In this document: one piece after another, positions 27,341 through 35,416 of the stretch
Position numbering within the stretch: position 1 is the stretch's first letter
Layout of the letters: every line of letters starts with the position of its first letter
Assembly (NCBI GenBank): GCA_003265885.1
Contig: QFBQ01000003.1
Coordinates: 1 to 64,000 of the forward strand
Source: Candidatus Marinamargulisbacteria bacterium SCGC AG-343-D04
Lineage (GTDB): Bacteria > Margulisbacteria > Marinamargulisbacteria > GCA-2716485 > GCA-002719695
DNA length: 64,000 nucleotides
Direction of reading: 5' to 3'
The notes under the pieces: generated by a model
Seen by the model: only the letters and a program-made list of their open reading frames with translations
Told to the model about the DNA's origin: nothing
Database searches by the model: none
Made by a program: the position numbers and the translations under genes

Positions 27341-28480
27341 ATGGATTTGTCATATGTAAATAGATTGTTAGAAGAATTGCCTGGGTTCCAGACCTTTTCT
27401 GAGGCTGATTTTCAGCATTATTTAAATAATGATCGTTTGTTTTCTTTTGCCTTTAAAAAAGAATTGGGAAAAGGGTATTTATATAGTATAGAATTAGCGA
27501 CTCAGCGACAATTACTGTTTAATCAGCTCCCATTAAATCAGCGATTGGACATCTTTAAACGAAAGTGTGAGTGTGTGGGGTTAGATCATCTTTTTGATGA
27601 GGACCTTGGTGTGGGTATTTTAGGTTTATTGGTTGATGTTTGTGATATAGGAATGGGACATAGTGTATATAAATGTTCTTTTTCTAATGGGCTTTGTGTG
27701 GTATTAAAGTCTGTAGATACGGTTTTTCCATTATATTATTCCTATTGTTTACATCAGTTAAAGTGGCCTTATTTGGATGTTCAGTGTAGAGAGTTTGAAG
27801 GGAAAATATGGATGATTTCGGACTATAAGGAGAGTGTGGATTTGAATGCTTATTTGCATTCTTCGGGGCTTCTTTCTGAAGATTTAGTTATTCAGCTTGC
27901 AAGACATGCGTGTTTGGGAGATTGTTTAGGCCGAGGAGATCGCCATTTTGAAAATTATATTGTTTCTGAGTCTCTGTTATATCCTGTTGATATTTCCATG
28001 TTGTTTTATCCAGATAACGAAGCTTGGGTGGATCGTTATATTAAAGGGGGACAGTCTGAATGTTGTATTTTGAGTCAGTATAGTGAATTTAAGGACTGTT
28101 ATTGGAATACTTATGTGGACACGTTTACTTTTCTTCAAGATTTTAAGCATGTTATTGTGGAGTCTTTGGACCACTTTTTTTCTAAGAAAGAGTGTCAGAC
28201 TTTTTCAGATTTTCTTAATACTCGATTGGGAAATAATAAGTACCCGGCTCAGCGTCGCATTGCTTCTGAAAAGAGCTTTCTTGAGTTTGAAAAACGTCAA
28301 CAGTATAAACAACAGCTAGAAAATTTTGTGAATAAAAATGGTGTTGCTTCGGATTTAGACCCCTTGTTAATGATGTATTATCGTGCAAATAAAGATCGTA
28401 TGACGGCTTTTTTTCTAGTAGATTATTTTGAAAGGGATTTTTTATTTTCTAAGTATCTTAATATTTTTTCAGAACTATAA
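27341..28480 (+). CDS. Stand-alone kinase-fold protein resembling LanM dehydratase / PI3-kinase catalytic core
   Basis: This 379-residue protein (from ATG 27341; a GTG at 27326 adds five residues) matches no family I can name with certainty, but the catalytic signs are clear. A glycine-containing loop MGHSVYKCSFSNG is followed by the lysine of CVVLKS (Lys123). Later come GDRHFENYIV (199-208) and VDISMLF (216-222), the catalytic and metal motifs of PI3/PI4-kinase-like and lanthipeptide LanM dehydratase (DUF4135) domains. The spacing and the MGHSV...LK block look most like LanM. There is no LanC-like cyclase domain, precursor peptide or transporter nearby. No signal peptide or membrane helix is seen. 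Confidence 0.5.
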   Translation: MDLSYVNRLLEELPGFQTFSEADFQHYLNNDRLFSFAFKKELGKGYLYSIELATQRQLLFNQLPLNQRLDIFKRKCECVGLDHLFDEDLGVGILGLLVDVCDIGMGHSVYKCSFSNGLCVVLKSVDTVFPLYYSYCLHQLKWPYLDVQCREFEGKIWMISDYKESVDLNAYLHSSGLLSEDLVIQLARHACLGDCLGRGDRHFENYIVSESLLYPVDISMLFYPDNEAWVDRYIKGGQSECCILSQYSEFKDCYWNTYVDTFTFLQDFKHVIVESLDHFFSKKECQTFSDFLNTRLGNNKYPAQRRIASEKSFLEFEKRQQYKQQLENFVNKNGVASDLDPLLMMYYRANKDRMTAFFLVDYFERDFLFSKYLNIFSEL

Positions 28481-28594
28481 TATGAAGAAATGTTGCGTTA
28501 GTTTATAATTTTTATTTTTTGGGAAACTATTTATGTAATGTAATCTAAAAAGTATTAGATATACATAAGTTATTTGTGTTAGAGGGGTATATAT

Positions 28595-29647
28595 ATGCGC
28601 ATAATTCGAAATAGTTTAGTTCTTTTTTTATGTATATTTTGTTTTTCGTTGTTTTCTTGTGATGTTTCGGATGAAAGAGAGGACTTAGCTTTGCCAGACT
28701 TGGTTTCAGAAATATCTGTTGTATCTGATATCATTACGGTAACCATGCAAAATACGGGTACAGTTGATGTGGATTCTTCTACAGAAGGGCATACCTATAT
28801 TTATGTAAATGATTTGTCTAACCCAAGATATACATATAGTTGGACAGAGTTGTCAGATATTAGTTTTTTAGAAGTGGGACTTTCGTCTACTATTGAACGA
28901 GCTACGGTTGATGTATTAGGTCTAGGAACGTCATATACATTAAAATCCTGTGTTGATGCGACAGAGAAGGTAGTAGAGTCTGATGAAAGTAATAATTGTG
29001 ATGTTTATTCTTCAGGATGTTTAGGGGATGATTCTGTTTATCAGGCTATAGATCCTACGGCTAATGCTTTTACAGATGCAGTTTTATCTTTGGATAAGTT
29101 TACCGAGTTTAATTCTGTAGTTTCCGCGTTGGGGACTCCTATCCTAATCGATTTTGAATCTGAGACATTAGGAGACTTTTCTACTTTAACTGTGAATAGC
29201 TCTGTCACCTTTAATTTGTTAAATACTGGAGATGCTTTATCGTTTGAACAACCTGGGATTGCGAATGATTCAGATGCAACAAAAGGGTTTAATACAAGCT
29301 CTGGAGGTAGTCAGCATTTGCAAGTATTTCCTTTAGAGAATTCTGAAGGGGGGCTTAAGATTGAGTTTAAGAACCCTGTAAAAGCTCTAGGGTTTTATTT
29401 GATGGGGCGTGAGGAAACGAAGCGTGATGTGTATTTGGAAATTACGTTTTCAGATAATTCTGTTATTCAGTTGCTAACGGATACAGGAGAAATTTCTGAA
29501 GGTGGAATTCAGTTTATTGGATTGATTACAGATTCTGTTACCTGCGGAATTACTCAGATTGAGTTACGAGAGATGTATTCCGAAACAGATGGTAGTGATA
29601 AGCGAGATATTTTTGGAATAGATGATGTGTATTATCTTGAAATATAG
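28595..29647 (+). CDS. Surface lipoprotein with CARDB-like domain
   Basis: A 350-residue predicted lipoprotein: N-terminal RIIRNS, hydrophobic stretch and lipobox SLFSC at about residue 23. Residues about 35-145 form a CARDB-type Ig-like domain (ITVTMQNTGTVDVDSS, SYTLKSCVDATEKV, then VVESDESNNC), an adhesion domain of cell-surface proteins. The C-terminal half (about 170-350) is a second beta-rich domain with DFESETLGDFS and a closing FGIDDVYYLE, a pattern seen in secreted carbohydrate-binding-like domains. Several cysteines suggest disulfides. It stands alone between two genes in opposite orientation. Function: surface attachment, inferred. Confidence 0.6.
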   Translation: MRIIRNSLVLFLCIFCFSLFSCDVSDEREDLALPDLVSEISVVSDIITVTMQNTGTVDVDSSTEGHTYIYVNDLSNPRYTYSWTELSDISFLEVGLSSTIERATVDVLGLGTSYTLKSCVDATEKVVESDESNNCDVYSSGCLGDDSVYQAIDPTANAFTDAVLSLDKFTEFNSVVSALGTPILIDFESETLGDFSTLTVNSSVTFNLLNTGDALSFEQPGIANDSDATKGFNTSSGGSQHLQVFPLENSEGGLKIEFKNPVKALGFYLMGREETKRDVYLEITFSDNSVIQLLTDTGEISEGGIQFIGLITDSVTCGITQIELREMYSETDGSDKRDIFGIDDVYYLEI

Positions 29648-29649
29648 AG

Positions 29650-31089
29650 CTATAGGGTATTTAAAACTTCTTTTGTATGTTGGATAAGTGATAAGCTTTC
29701 GTTTTGAGAGCTGCTTTCTGCGTAAATTCGTATAAGTGGTTCCGTTCCTGACATGCGACAAAGGACCCAGCTGCCTGAAGTGAATTCTAATTTAAGACCA
29801 TCTTTTTGGTTTAGGGTGTCGATTTTTGTAGGAAAATAATGTTGTAGGCTGTTTAAGTTCTCAGATGTGAAAAAATGTTTAAATGATTCTTTCTTTTGTG
29901 GGGTGAAGTTGAATTCATCTTCTTTGAAATGAAGAACTCCATATTTTTTTAGGCTAATATTTTTTAGTTCTGTAATACTTTTTTGAGTTGATTCAAGTAT
30001 ACCAAGGAGGCAAATAATAGGTAAAAATCCACATTTTTCAAACGTATGAAATGACGTAGAGAAGCCGCCAGAAGATTCTACAGCTAATAGGCAGGTGTTG
30101 TTTTCTTTGGCTTTTTCGAGGTAGGGGGCAAAATATTTAAATCCTACTTCTGTTTCGAAATAGGGAATAGAGTTGAATGCACAGCTATTTTTGATGAGAT
30201 GAGAGGATGCGAGTGTACTGGATACACCAGAAGGGGGCATATTTTTTGAAATTAGATAATCTATGATGATTGTTGTGATTTCTTCGGGTGAAATAATGTG
30301 ATTGTTTTCAGCTAAGACAGCATGACGATCTGCATCGGGGTCGTTGGCACAGGTAAAATAATGTTCTTTAGAACAGGCGATAAGTTCTTTGTATTTTGTT
30401 GGATTTGGGTTTATGTTCCCAAAGTTAGGTAGGGGTTCTTCGTGGACAAGTGTGATGTTAAGATCTAATAGTTTTGCACATTCCTTCCATATTTCAGCAG
30501 AACTTCCATGTTTTACATCGATTAACAGTGATTTTGAAAAAGAAGAGGGGAGGGGAATTCCCATTTTCTGCATAGAGTCTACTAGGGCTTTAGAGAATGC
30601 CTTAAACGGAGCTTTTTTTGTCTGATGGAGGCCTTGTGTTTCGGATATCGGAGTTTTTTCTGTATATGAGTTTGCATATTTTTCGATGGACTCTGTGATA
30701 GATTTAGGCGCTGGGGCGCCATTTTCTGGGTTAAATTTTATGCCATTATAGTCTGGGGGATTGTGTGAAGCTGTTAAAATTAGACCTCCAGAGTAGTGAT
30801 GCTCTGTGATGGCCCAAGAGATGAGAGGGGTGGGAACAAAATCGTCGTAGGAAATGGTGTGAATGCCGTACTTATTGAGTTCATCGATAAGGGTTTTTGT
30901 AAAGGAAAGTTCAGATAATTTGGGGTCATTTCCTTGTCTAGGATCTGATCCAATGACACATGCGGGGTTTTTATGGTCTTTTTTTAAGGTTTGAGCAACG
31001 CCGTATGCAATGGCTTTAACATGTTCATGTGTGAATGTGTCTTCCATGATGCCACGATGGCCAGATGTTCCGAATGTTATTGTTGCCAT
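29650..31089 (-). CDS. Phosphoglucomutase/phosphomannomutase family protein
   Basis: A 479-residue alpha-D-phosphohexomutase. The four signature loops are present: TASHNPPDYNGIKF with the phosphoserine, the metal loop CANDPDADRHAV, the sugar-specificity loop AVESSGGFS, and the phosphate-binding RMSGTEPLIRIYAES. The sugar loop reads ESSGG rather than the GEMSGH of phosphomannomutases, so the substrate (glucose, mannose or glucosamine phosphate) is unclear. These enzymes feed nucleotide-sugar synthesis for envelope polysaccharide. It converges with the CARDB lipoprotein gene with a 2-bp gap. Confidence 0.88.
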   Translation of the reverse strand: MATITFGTSGHRGIMEDTFTHEHVKAIAYGVAQTLKKDHKNPACVIGSDPRQGNDPKLSELSFTKTLIDELNKYGIHTISYDDFVPTPLISWAITEHHYSGGLILTASHNPPDYNGIKFNPENGAPAPKSITESIEKYANSYTEKTPISETQGLHQTKKAPFKAFSKALVDSMQKMGIPLPSSFSKSLLIDVKHGSSAEIWKECAKLLDLNITLVHEEPLPNFGNINPNPTKYKELIACSKEHYFTCANDPDADRHAVLAENNHIISPEEITTIIIDYLISKNMPPSGVSSTLASSHLIKNSCAFNSIPYFETEVGFKYFAPYLEKAKENNTCLLAVESSGGFSTSFHTFEKCGFLPIICLLGILESTQKSITELKNISLKKYGVLHFKEDEFNFTPQKKESFKHFFTSENLNSLQHYFPTKIDTLNQKDGLKLEFTSGSWVLCRMSGTEPLIRIYAESSSQNESLSLIQHTKEVLNTL

Positions 31090-31098
31090 AGTCTATTT

Positions 31099-31183
31099 TG
31101 GTGCCGAGGACAGGACTTGAACCTGCACAACTTGCGTTATACGCCCCTCAAGCGTACGTGTCTACCAGTTCCACCACCTCGGC
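31099..31183 (-). tRNA. tRNA-Leu (GAG anticodon)
   Basis: On the minus strand the 85-nt gene starts GCCGAGG and ends CCTCGGC-A-CCA, a perfect 7-bp acceptor stem with CCA encoded. The anticodon stem TACGC/GCGTA encloses the loop TTGAGGG, giving anticodon GAG. A long variable arm and the T-arm (GCAGGTTCAAGTCCTGT) confirm a class II leucine tRNA. It lies 9 bp upstream of the phosphohexomutase gene on the same strand. Confidence 0.95.
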
Positions 31184-31334
31184 ATGTGCTTGTATTATAG
31201 TTTAAATTTTAAAAATCTGGAATTGTTGAAAATGTAGGCCTAATTCTGTTTTAGTTTTTGTTGAAGGAGAGGGATGTGTTCTCGTTTTGTTATTTAAAGA
31301 CATGTATTGTTTTTATAATTTTTTATTTGAAGTA

Positions 31335-32168
31335 TTATCCATCTATGTTGGGGAATACTTGATTCTCAGTCGTATTTATAAGATTCATGATTAGTGGATA
31401 AAAAATTCGAGCTAACAAAGAAAGTGTAATAAAAAACGTGATACCCCATAAAGAGCCAGAAGAAGATGAGTTTGAAGAAGGAGAAGACGAAGGGTTTAAA
31501 GAAGGAGAATACGAAGGGTTTAAAGAAGGAGAATACGAAGGGGGTGAAGATGAAGATGGAGAAGGTGATGGATGAGTTGGAGTGTTTGATTTATATGTGT
31601 AAGGGGTCTCCTGATTGGCCACCCGTGATAAGACACTTAAATTAGTAGACCCTTCATCAGTAATATGTCTTATTGGCATTTCTGTAATAGTAGAAAAATT
31701 TATTTGGTTAGATGGAGCAGGTCGAACTTCATAGCCATGTGAATTTTCATAATCTTCGTTGCACAATATAGTCATCAAGTTGCAAGAATTAAATTGAAAT
31801 CTTAGAGTGTCGCAGGGTGTGGTAAGATTAGCATAGTTGTCTTGAAAAACTTCTGATAAGCTAGCGAAGATTGCAACTCTATTAGTATTATCATTTTCCA
31901 TCATCGAAAATTGAACAAAATGCAAAGCACATTTTTTGTCAGATCTATCTTCATGATCAATATGTGTATATAACCTATCTAGATCGGTAAGAGATCTTAA
32001 TGTAAAGTCAGAACTTGTTTGACAAGTACCCATTCTTATTTCATTTCCACATGGATTCGCATTTGCTTCAGAAAGAAGAGCTATTATAAAAGCAAGTGTA
32101 TTTTGTAGGGTAGGAGTTTGAGTTTTGGATGGTCTTTTGTAGATAGGGGTATTTGGTGTTATTTTCAT
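31335..32168 (-). CDS. Secreted Ser/Pro-rich repeat protein with C-terminal membrane anchor
   Basis: I do not recognise this 277-residue protein. A hydrophobic segment near residues 22-38 is followed by a cysteine-containing domain (about 38-150; CGNEIRMGTC, SCNLMTILC). Next comes a low-complexity Ser/Pro/Tyr region (about 198-240) with the octapeptide YSPSLNPS repeated, then a hydrophobic helix (about 242-262) and a short tail. This reads as an exported protein held in the membrane by its C-terminus, with the repeat as a flexible stalk. It stands alone, in AT-rich surroundings, between tRNA-Leu and the metal-uptake cluster. Confidence 0.55.
   Translation of the reverse strand: MKITPNTPIYKRPSKTQTPTLQNTLAFIIALLSEANANPCGNEIRMGTCQTSSDFTLRSLTDLDRLYTHIDHEDRSDKKCALHFVQFSMMENDNTNRVAIFASLSEVFQDNYANLTTPCDTLRFQFNSCNLMTILCNEDYENSHGYEVRPAPSNQINFSTITEMPIRHITDEGSTNLSVLSRVANQETPYTYKSNTPTHPSPSPSSSSPPSYSPSLNPSYSPSLNPSSSPSSNSSSSGSLWGITFFITLSLLARIFYPLIMNLINTTENQVFPNIDG
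31465..31536. repeat. 24-bp tandem repeat inside the Ser/Pro-rich gene
   Basis: Two identical 24-bp units (31489-31512 and 31513-31536) are preceded by one diverged unit (31465-31488) and followed by a truncated copy. Each unit encodes the octapeptide YSPSLNPS on the minus strand. Because the unit is a multiple of three, copy-number change would lengthen or shorten the stalk without breaking the frame. Confidence 0.85.
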
Positions 32169-32422
32169 TTTTAGCTCTTTTTTTATTTTTTTTCAATATG
32201 AATATAGTTTAAAATTATTTTTTTGTAAATTTTTATTTTATTATTATTTATTTTTATATTATAAAATTTATTTTAACACATTTTATGTGCCTGATATCTA
32301 CATGTGTTGAGCATAGGGGAAACTTGACTGAAGAGGAAAATCTTGTTCTGAGAAAATGGAATGTTTTGTTTTCGAAAAATTTAAAATGTGACAAAAAATC
32401 TAAAAACTAAGTTACAAAGATA
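32169..32422. other. Very AT-rich intergenic region
   Basis: This 254-bp gap lies upstream of the Ser/Pro-rich gene and downstream of the permease gene, both on the minus strand. It is dominated by runs of A and T. It must hold the promoter of the Ser/Pro-rich gene (an AAAGAG ribosome site precedes its ATG) but I see no clear -35/-10 pair, hairpin or small gene. Confidence 0.5.
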
Positions 32423-33211
32423 TTATATCAGGTTCTTTTTCTCTTTCTTGATTGCAAACAAGATTATGCTTAAAACCCAAAAGATGCATAACATTAAGAT
32501 GATGCAAAAACTTGGAGGAGTATTTAAAGAGATTGATAAAGCTAAGCCTAATAAGGTAGCTGAAAGACCAAAAATCCAACTAAAGATGATTTGTTTTTTT
32601 AGTTCTTTTGTAATGAGGGTTATGGATAATACGGGTAAAACTAAATATGAAAATACAAGTAAAACGCCAACCATTTTAACTGACGAGGTAACCACGAATC
32701 CAAAAAGAATATAGAATACAAAGTCCCATAGTCTGGAATTTGAGTTTAGAATTTTTTTGTGAATAAAAAGCAATAAGATTCCTATTCCAGAGTAAATTGA
32801 AATAGCTTCAAGAAATTCAGAAGTTTGAATGAAAAGGATATGGCCAGAGAGCATTTCTTTAATATGATGTCCTTCCATGCCAGTACTAGAGATAACCGTT
32901 AGGGCTAGTGTGGTGGCTAGAATATACATCACTCCTATTACGGCTTCTTGAAGGTTTAATGTTTTGAATATAGGTTTAAGCAGAGTAAGAATGAACCCTG
33001 CAATTACAGTAAATCCAAAAGAAAAAATAAATAAAGTTGTATGGTTTTGAATATGAAATGCATTTCCAATGACATATCCAAGTGCAGCCCATTGGGCTAA
33101 AGCAAGGTCAATAAAAACAATGCCTCTTTTTAAGACAAAAGTGCCAAAATAAACATGGATTAAGACAAGAGCAATGCATGTTAAGAAAGGTAATAGTAAG
33201 ATATCAATCAT
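32423..33211 (-). CDS. Metal (zinc/manganese) ABC transporter permease, ABC-3 family
   Basis: A 262-residue inner-membrane protein with about eight hydrophobic helices and the ABC-3 family pattern: VLKRGIVFIDLALAQWAALG near the N-terminus and GVMYILATTLAL in the middle. It would carry Zn or Mn (less likely Fe) delivered by the binding protein encoded upstream, whose stop overlaps its start by 4 bp. The matching ATPase gene (znuC type) is absent from the cluster, so the ATPase must be encoded elsewhere. Confidence 0.85.
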   Translation of the reverse strand: MIDILLLPFLTCIALVLIHVYFGTFVLKRGIVFIDLALAQWAALGYVIGNAFHIQNHTTLFIFSFGFTVIAGFILTLLKPIFKTLNLQEAVIGVMYILATTLALTVISSTGMEGHHIKEMLSGHILFIQTSEFLEAISIYSGIGILLLFIHKKILNSNSRLWDFVFYILFGFVVTSSVKMVGVLLVFSYLVLPVLSITLITKELKKQIIFSWIFGLSATLLGLALSISLNTPPSFCIILMLCIFWVLSIILFAIKKEKKNLI

Positions 33212-34119
33212 TTATTAAGAGTATAAAAGATATAATCAAAATAATCGATATAGTTCTTAATACCAGCTTCTCCAACGTTTGCAGGTAAAATTACTGATTT
33301 TCCTTCGATTTTTTTAGCAAAAGACTGCGCTATATGAGGAGGGTAGTAGTTTGCAGTAATTATGATGGGCTTTTTTTTATTCGCTAATACTGAATTCTGA
33401 AGTTTTAAAAGATGATTTATATTTGGAGGTATCCCAGGGAGTGGCTCCAGTTCTCCGATGGATTTAAGTTTGAAAGCATCAAAAAAGTAGCTCCATACTT
33501 TATGGTAAGTTATGAATTGGTATTGTTGTAGTTTTTTAGATTCTTCTTTCCAAATTGTTATTTTTCTATTGAGTTCTTGTATAAATTCTAGATAGTTTTT
33601 CTCATAGCTTTTTTGGTTTGGAGGGTCTATTTTTGATAAGCGGTTATAAATTTCTTTTGCAATAAGTTTTCCATTTTCCGGATTAAGCCAATAATGAGGG
33701 TTTCCTTCTATGTGCATGTCTCCGTGACTACCATCAATGTTTCCTTGAGGAACTTCGAGTTTATGTATTATCGTTTCTGAGGCATTAAGATGACCTAATT
33801 TATTAAAAAAGATAGCGTTGTTTTTTGCTACGTGTATAAGGCCATCAATCCATTTGTCTTGACTCATACCTAATCTTATTAATAGATCAGCTTTTCTAAC
33901 TTGTATAACCATAGAAGGTTTAGCGATGACGTCATGTAGGTTGCGGCTTCCTTTAACTAATGTTGTGGTTTTAATATGCTCTTTACCTATAGACTTGGCG
34001 ATAGAAGTAAAGTCTTCAGTGATAGAGACAACCTTGAGAGGCTTTGCCAATATAGGATTGCTTATAAGTATAGATAAGATGAAGCTCATAAATAAAATGA
34101 AATGTTTTTGATGTGTCAT
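33208..34119 (-). CDS. Metal ABC transporter substrate-binding protein (ZnuA/TroA family)
   Basis: A 303-residue periplasmic binding protein with a signal peptide (about 1-25, ILAKP). The three metal histidines of cluster A-I proteins are at the expected places: His62 in RNLHDV, His142 in GNPHYWLNPENG and His206 in TYHKVWSYF. A short histidine-containing loop (SHGDMHIEG) precedes the second site, as in zinc-specific ZnuA proteins, so zinc is the likelier ligand. It starts downstream of a strong terminator hairpin and is coupled to the permease gene. Confidence 0.85.
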   Translation of the reverse strand: MTHQKHFILFMSFILSILISNPILAKPLKVVSITEDFTSIAKSIGKEHIKTTTLVKGSRNLHDVIAKPSMVIQVRKADLLIRLGMSQDKWIDGLIHVAKNNAIFFNKLGHLNASETIIHKLEVPQGNIDGSHGDMHIEGNPHYWLNPENGKLIAKEIYNRLSKIDPPNQKSYEKNYLEFIQELNRKITIWKEESKKLQQYQFITYHKVWSYFFDAFKLKSIGELEPLPGIPPNINHLLKLQNSVLANKKKPIIITANYYPPHIAQSFAKKIEGKSVILPANVGEAGIKNYIDYFDYIFYTLNK

Positions 34120-34151
34120 TTTTAATCCCTTTTTTATTTATTTTTCAAAAA

Positions 34152-34187
34152 AAACCTCCACATTAAATTTCTTTTATGTGGAGGTTT
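34152..34187 (-). terminator. Hairpin terminator or attenuator between the porin and znuA-like genes
   Basis: A perfect 12-bp inverted repeat (AAACCTCCACAT at 34152-34163 and ATGTGGAGGTTT at 34176-34187) with a 12-nt loop, followed on the minus strand by a T-rich stretch. It ends transcription of the porin gene or thins it before the binding-protein gene. Because the T-run is interrupted, partial read-through is plausible. Confidence 0.8.
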
Positions 34188-34209
34188 AGTTTAAACGATT
34201 TTCTCTGTT

Positions 34210-35277
34210 TTACTGTAAAACGTGAGAGTGTGGTCCAAATCCAAATATGAATTGTGCATAAAATGTATCTTCTATATTTTCTCCAGTGTTATATTGTACT
34301 TTGAATTTAGATGTTTCAGTAAGTTGTTTGATACCAACCAGACTCAATTGATTTATAACAGATCCTTCATCTCCATGTTTACTTAATGTTCCATATCTAA
34401 TTCCTGTTTGATAATATTTGTTGAATTTATACATACCAGTTACGAATCCACCCGTTTGAGTTTCTCTAGACTCTCCTTCTTCACCATAAGTTGCTTCATA
34501 AAACTCTAGTTGTAGTTTTAAAGATTTGTTTTTATCTATGTTTTTAGAAAATGTTATATCTGATCCAATGATATGAGATTGATCATCTTCAGATCTTGCT
34601 GTTGCGTTTCCAACAAGATAGTTTAACCCAAGTTCTATTTCTTGAGAGTCAGATAGTTTGAAGCTATTCCATGATCTAAAGTTTAATAATTTTCCTTCAT
34701 ATTCGACTCCGTGACTTCCCTCTTCTTCTCCATGTTCTTCATGTCCTCCATTATATGTGAAATAACCAGTTTCTAGCTGAGAGAAAAATGGTAAAGGAAG
34801 TAGGTAAGAAAGAATGGCTCCTTCTCCAGAAAGGCCTTCTTCTCCACCAAAAAACTGTTGAGTAGCTAGAGGTCTGTCTACAAAGTTTCGCTGTTCAGGG
34901 TGAAGTGGATTAATCTTCCCTATGTTAACTAATTTTTGACCAAGAATGGCTCCAACTCCAATATTGTAAGGAGAGGATGGGAAAAATACGCCAAATACGT
35001 CGGAGAATGTGACGTATGCTTCTTCGAGTTCGAAAGATCTTGTAGTACCTTCTTTATGCAAAGCTGTAAATATATCGACTTTTACTGAAGGGTAGAGATA
35101 ATGTTGATATGAAAACTCTAGTTCTTTAACGTCAAAGGATTTGTAACTGTCACTGTGAGATCCTAAAAAATTTCCTATAACTGAAATTTGAGGAAGGTCA
35201 GTAGGTGCTGAGTTACTTTGACCATAGACTTGTGTAAATAAGCATATTGAGATAAAAAATATTAATATTTGTTTCAT
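34210..35277 (-). CDS. Outer-membrane beta-barrel porin-like protein with His/Glu-rich loop
   Basis: A 355-residue protein with a signal peptide (1-20, ending VYGQ) followed by alternating amphipathic strands typical of an outer-membrane barrel (LEFSYQHYLYPSVKVDIFTA, YQTGIRYGTL). A loop at residues 177-195 is crowded with His and Glu (GGHEEHGEEEGSHG), a likely metal-binding surface loop. It sits directly upstream of a metal-binding protein and permease on the same strand, so outer-membrane metal entry is the likely role. It lacks a TonB-dependent plug domain. The last residue is Gln, not the usual aromatic. Confidence 0.65.
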   Translation of the reverse strand: MKQILIFFISICLFTQVYGQSNSAPTDLPQISVIGNFLGSHSDSYKSFDVKELEFSYQHYLYPSVKVDIFTALHKEGTTRSFELEEAYVTFSDVFGVFFPSSPYNIGVGAILGQKLVNIGKINPLHPEQRNFVDRPLATQQFFGGEEGLSGEGAILSYLLPLPFFSQLETGYFTYNGGHEEHGEEEGSHGVEYEGKLLNFRSWNSFKLSDSQEIELGLNYLVGNATARSEDDQSHIIGSDITFSKNIDKNKSLKLQLEFYEATYGEEGESRETQTGGFVTGMYKFNKYYQTGIRYGTLSKHGDEGSVINQLSLVGIKQLTETSKFKVQYNTGENIEDTFYAQFIFGFGPHSHVLQ

Positions 35278-35381
35278 TTTTATGTTCCTTTTTATTTTGA
35301 TTTTTTATTTTTACTCCGTAAATTTAATATAAATATAGATCATAAATCGTCCTCCTGCAAGATGTTTGCATTAGTTTTTTT

Positions 35382-35410
35382 TTGATTAAGTTCTTATTTT
35401 TCATTATTAT
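35382..35410 (+). promoter_or_regulatory. Promoter of folP-folK-tsaE, probably leaderless
   Basis: TTGATT (35382-35387) is followed after 17 bp by TATTAT (35405-35410). The ATG of folP begins 7 nt after the -10 box, where transcription itself should start, and no Shine-Dalgarno exists. The first gene would then be translated from a leaderless mRNA. Confidence 0.6.
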
Positions 35411-35416
35411 ACTTGC

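Noticed and set aside
28540..28594. TCTAA/TTAGA hairpin as a terminator of the kinase-fold gene
   Set aside because: Five base pairs, all but one A-T, with no following T-run; not supportable.
31465..31536. CRISPR-like array
   Set aside because: The 24-bp units are directly adjacent without spacers and lie inside an open reading frame, so they are a coding tandem repeat.
32388..32714. 108-codon plus-strand frame at the end of the permease gene
   Set aside because: Antisense to conserved membrane helices, no ribosome site, Lys/Asn-rich translation from AT-rich DNA.
35281..35381. Zur-type operator upstream of the porin gene
   Set aside because: I looked for an AT-rich interrupted palindrome of the Zur/Fur kind and found no convincing one, despite the metal-uptake context.
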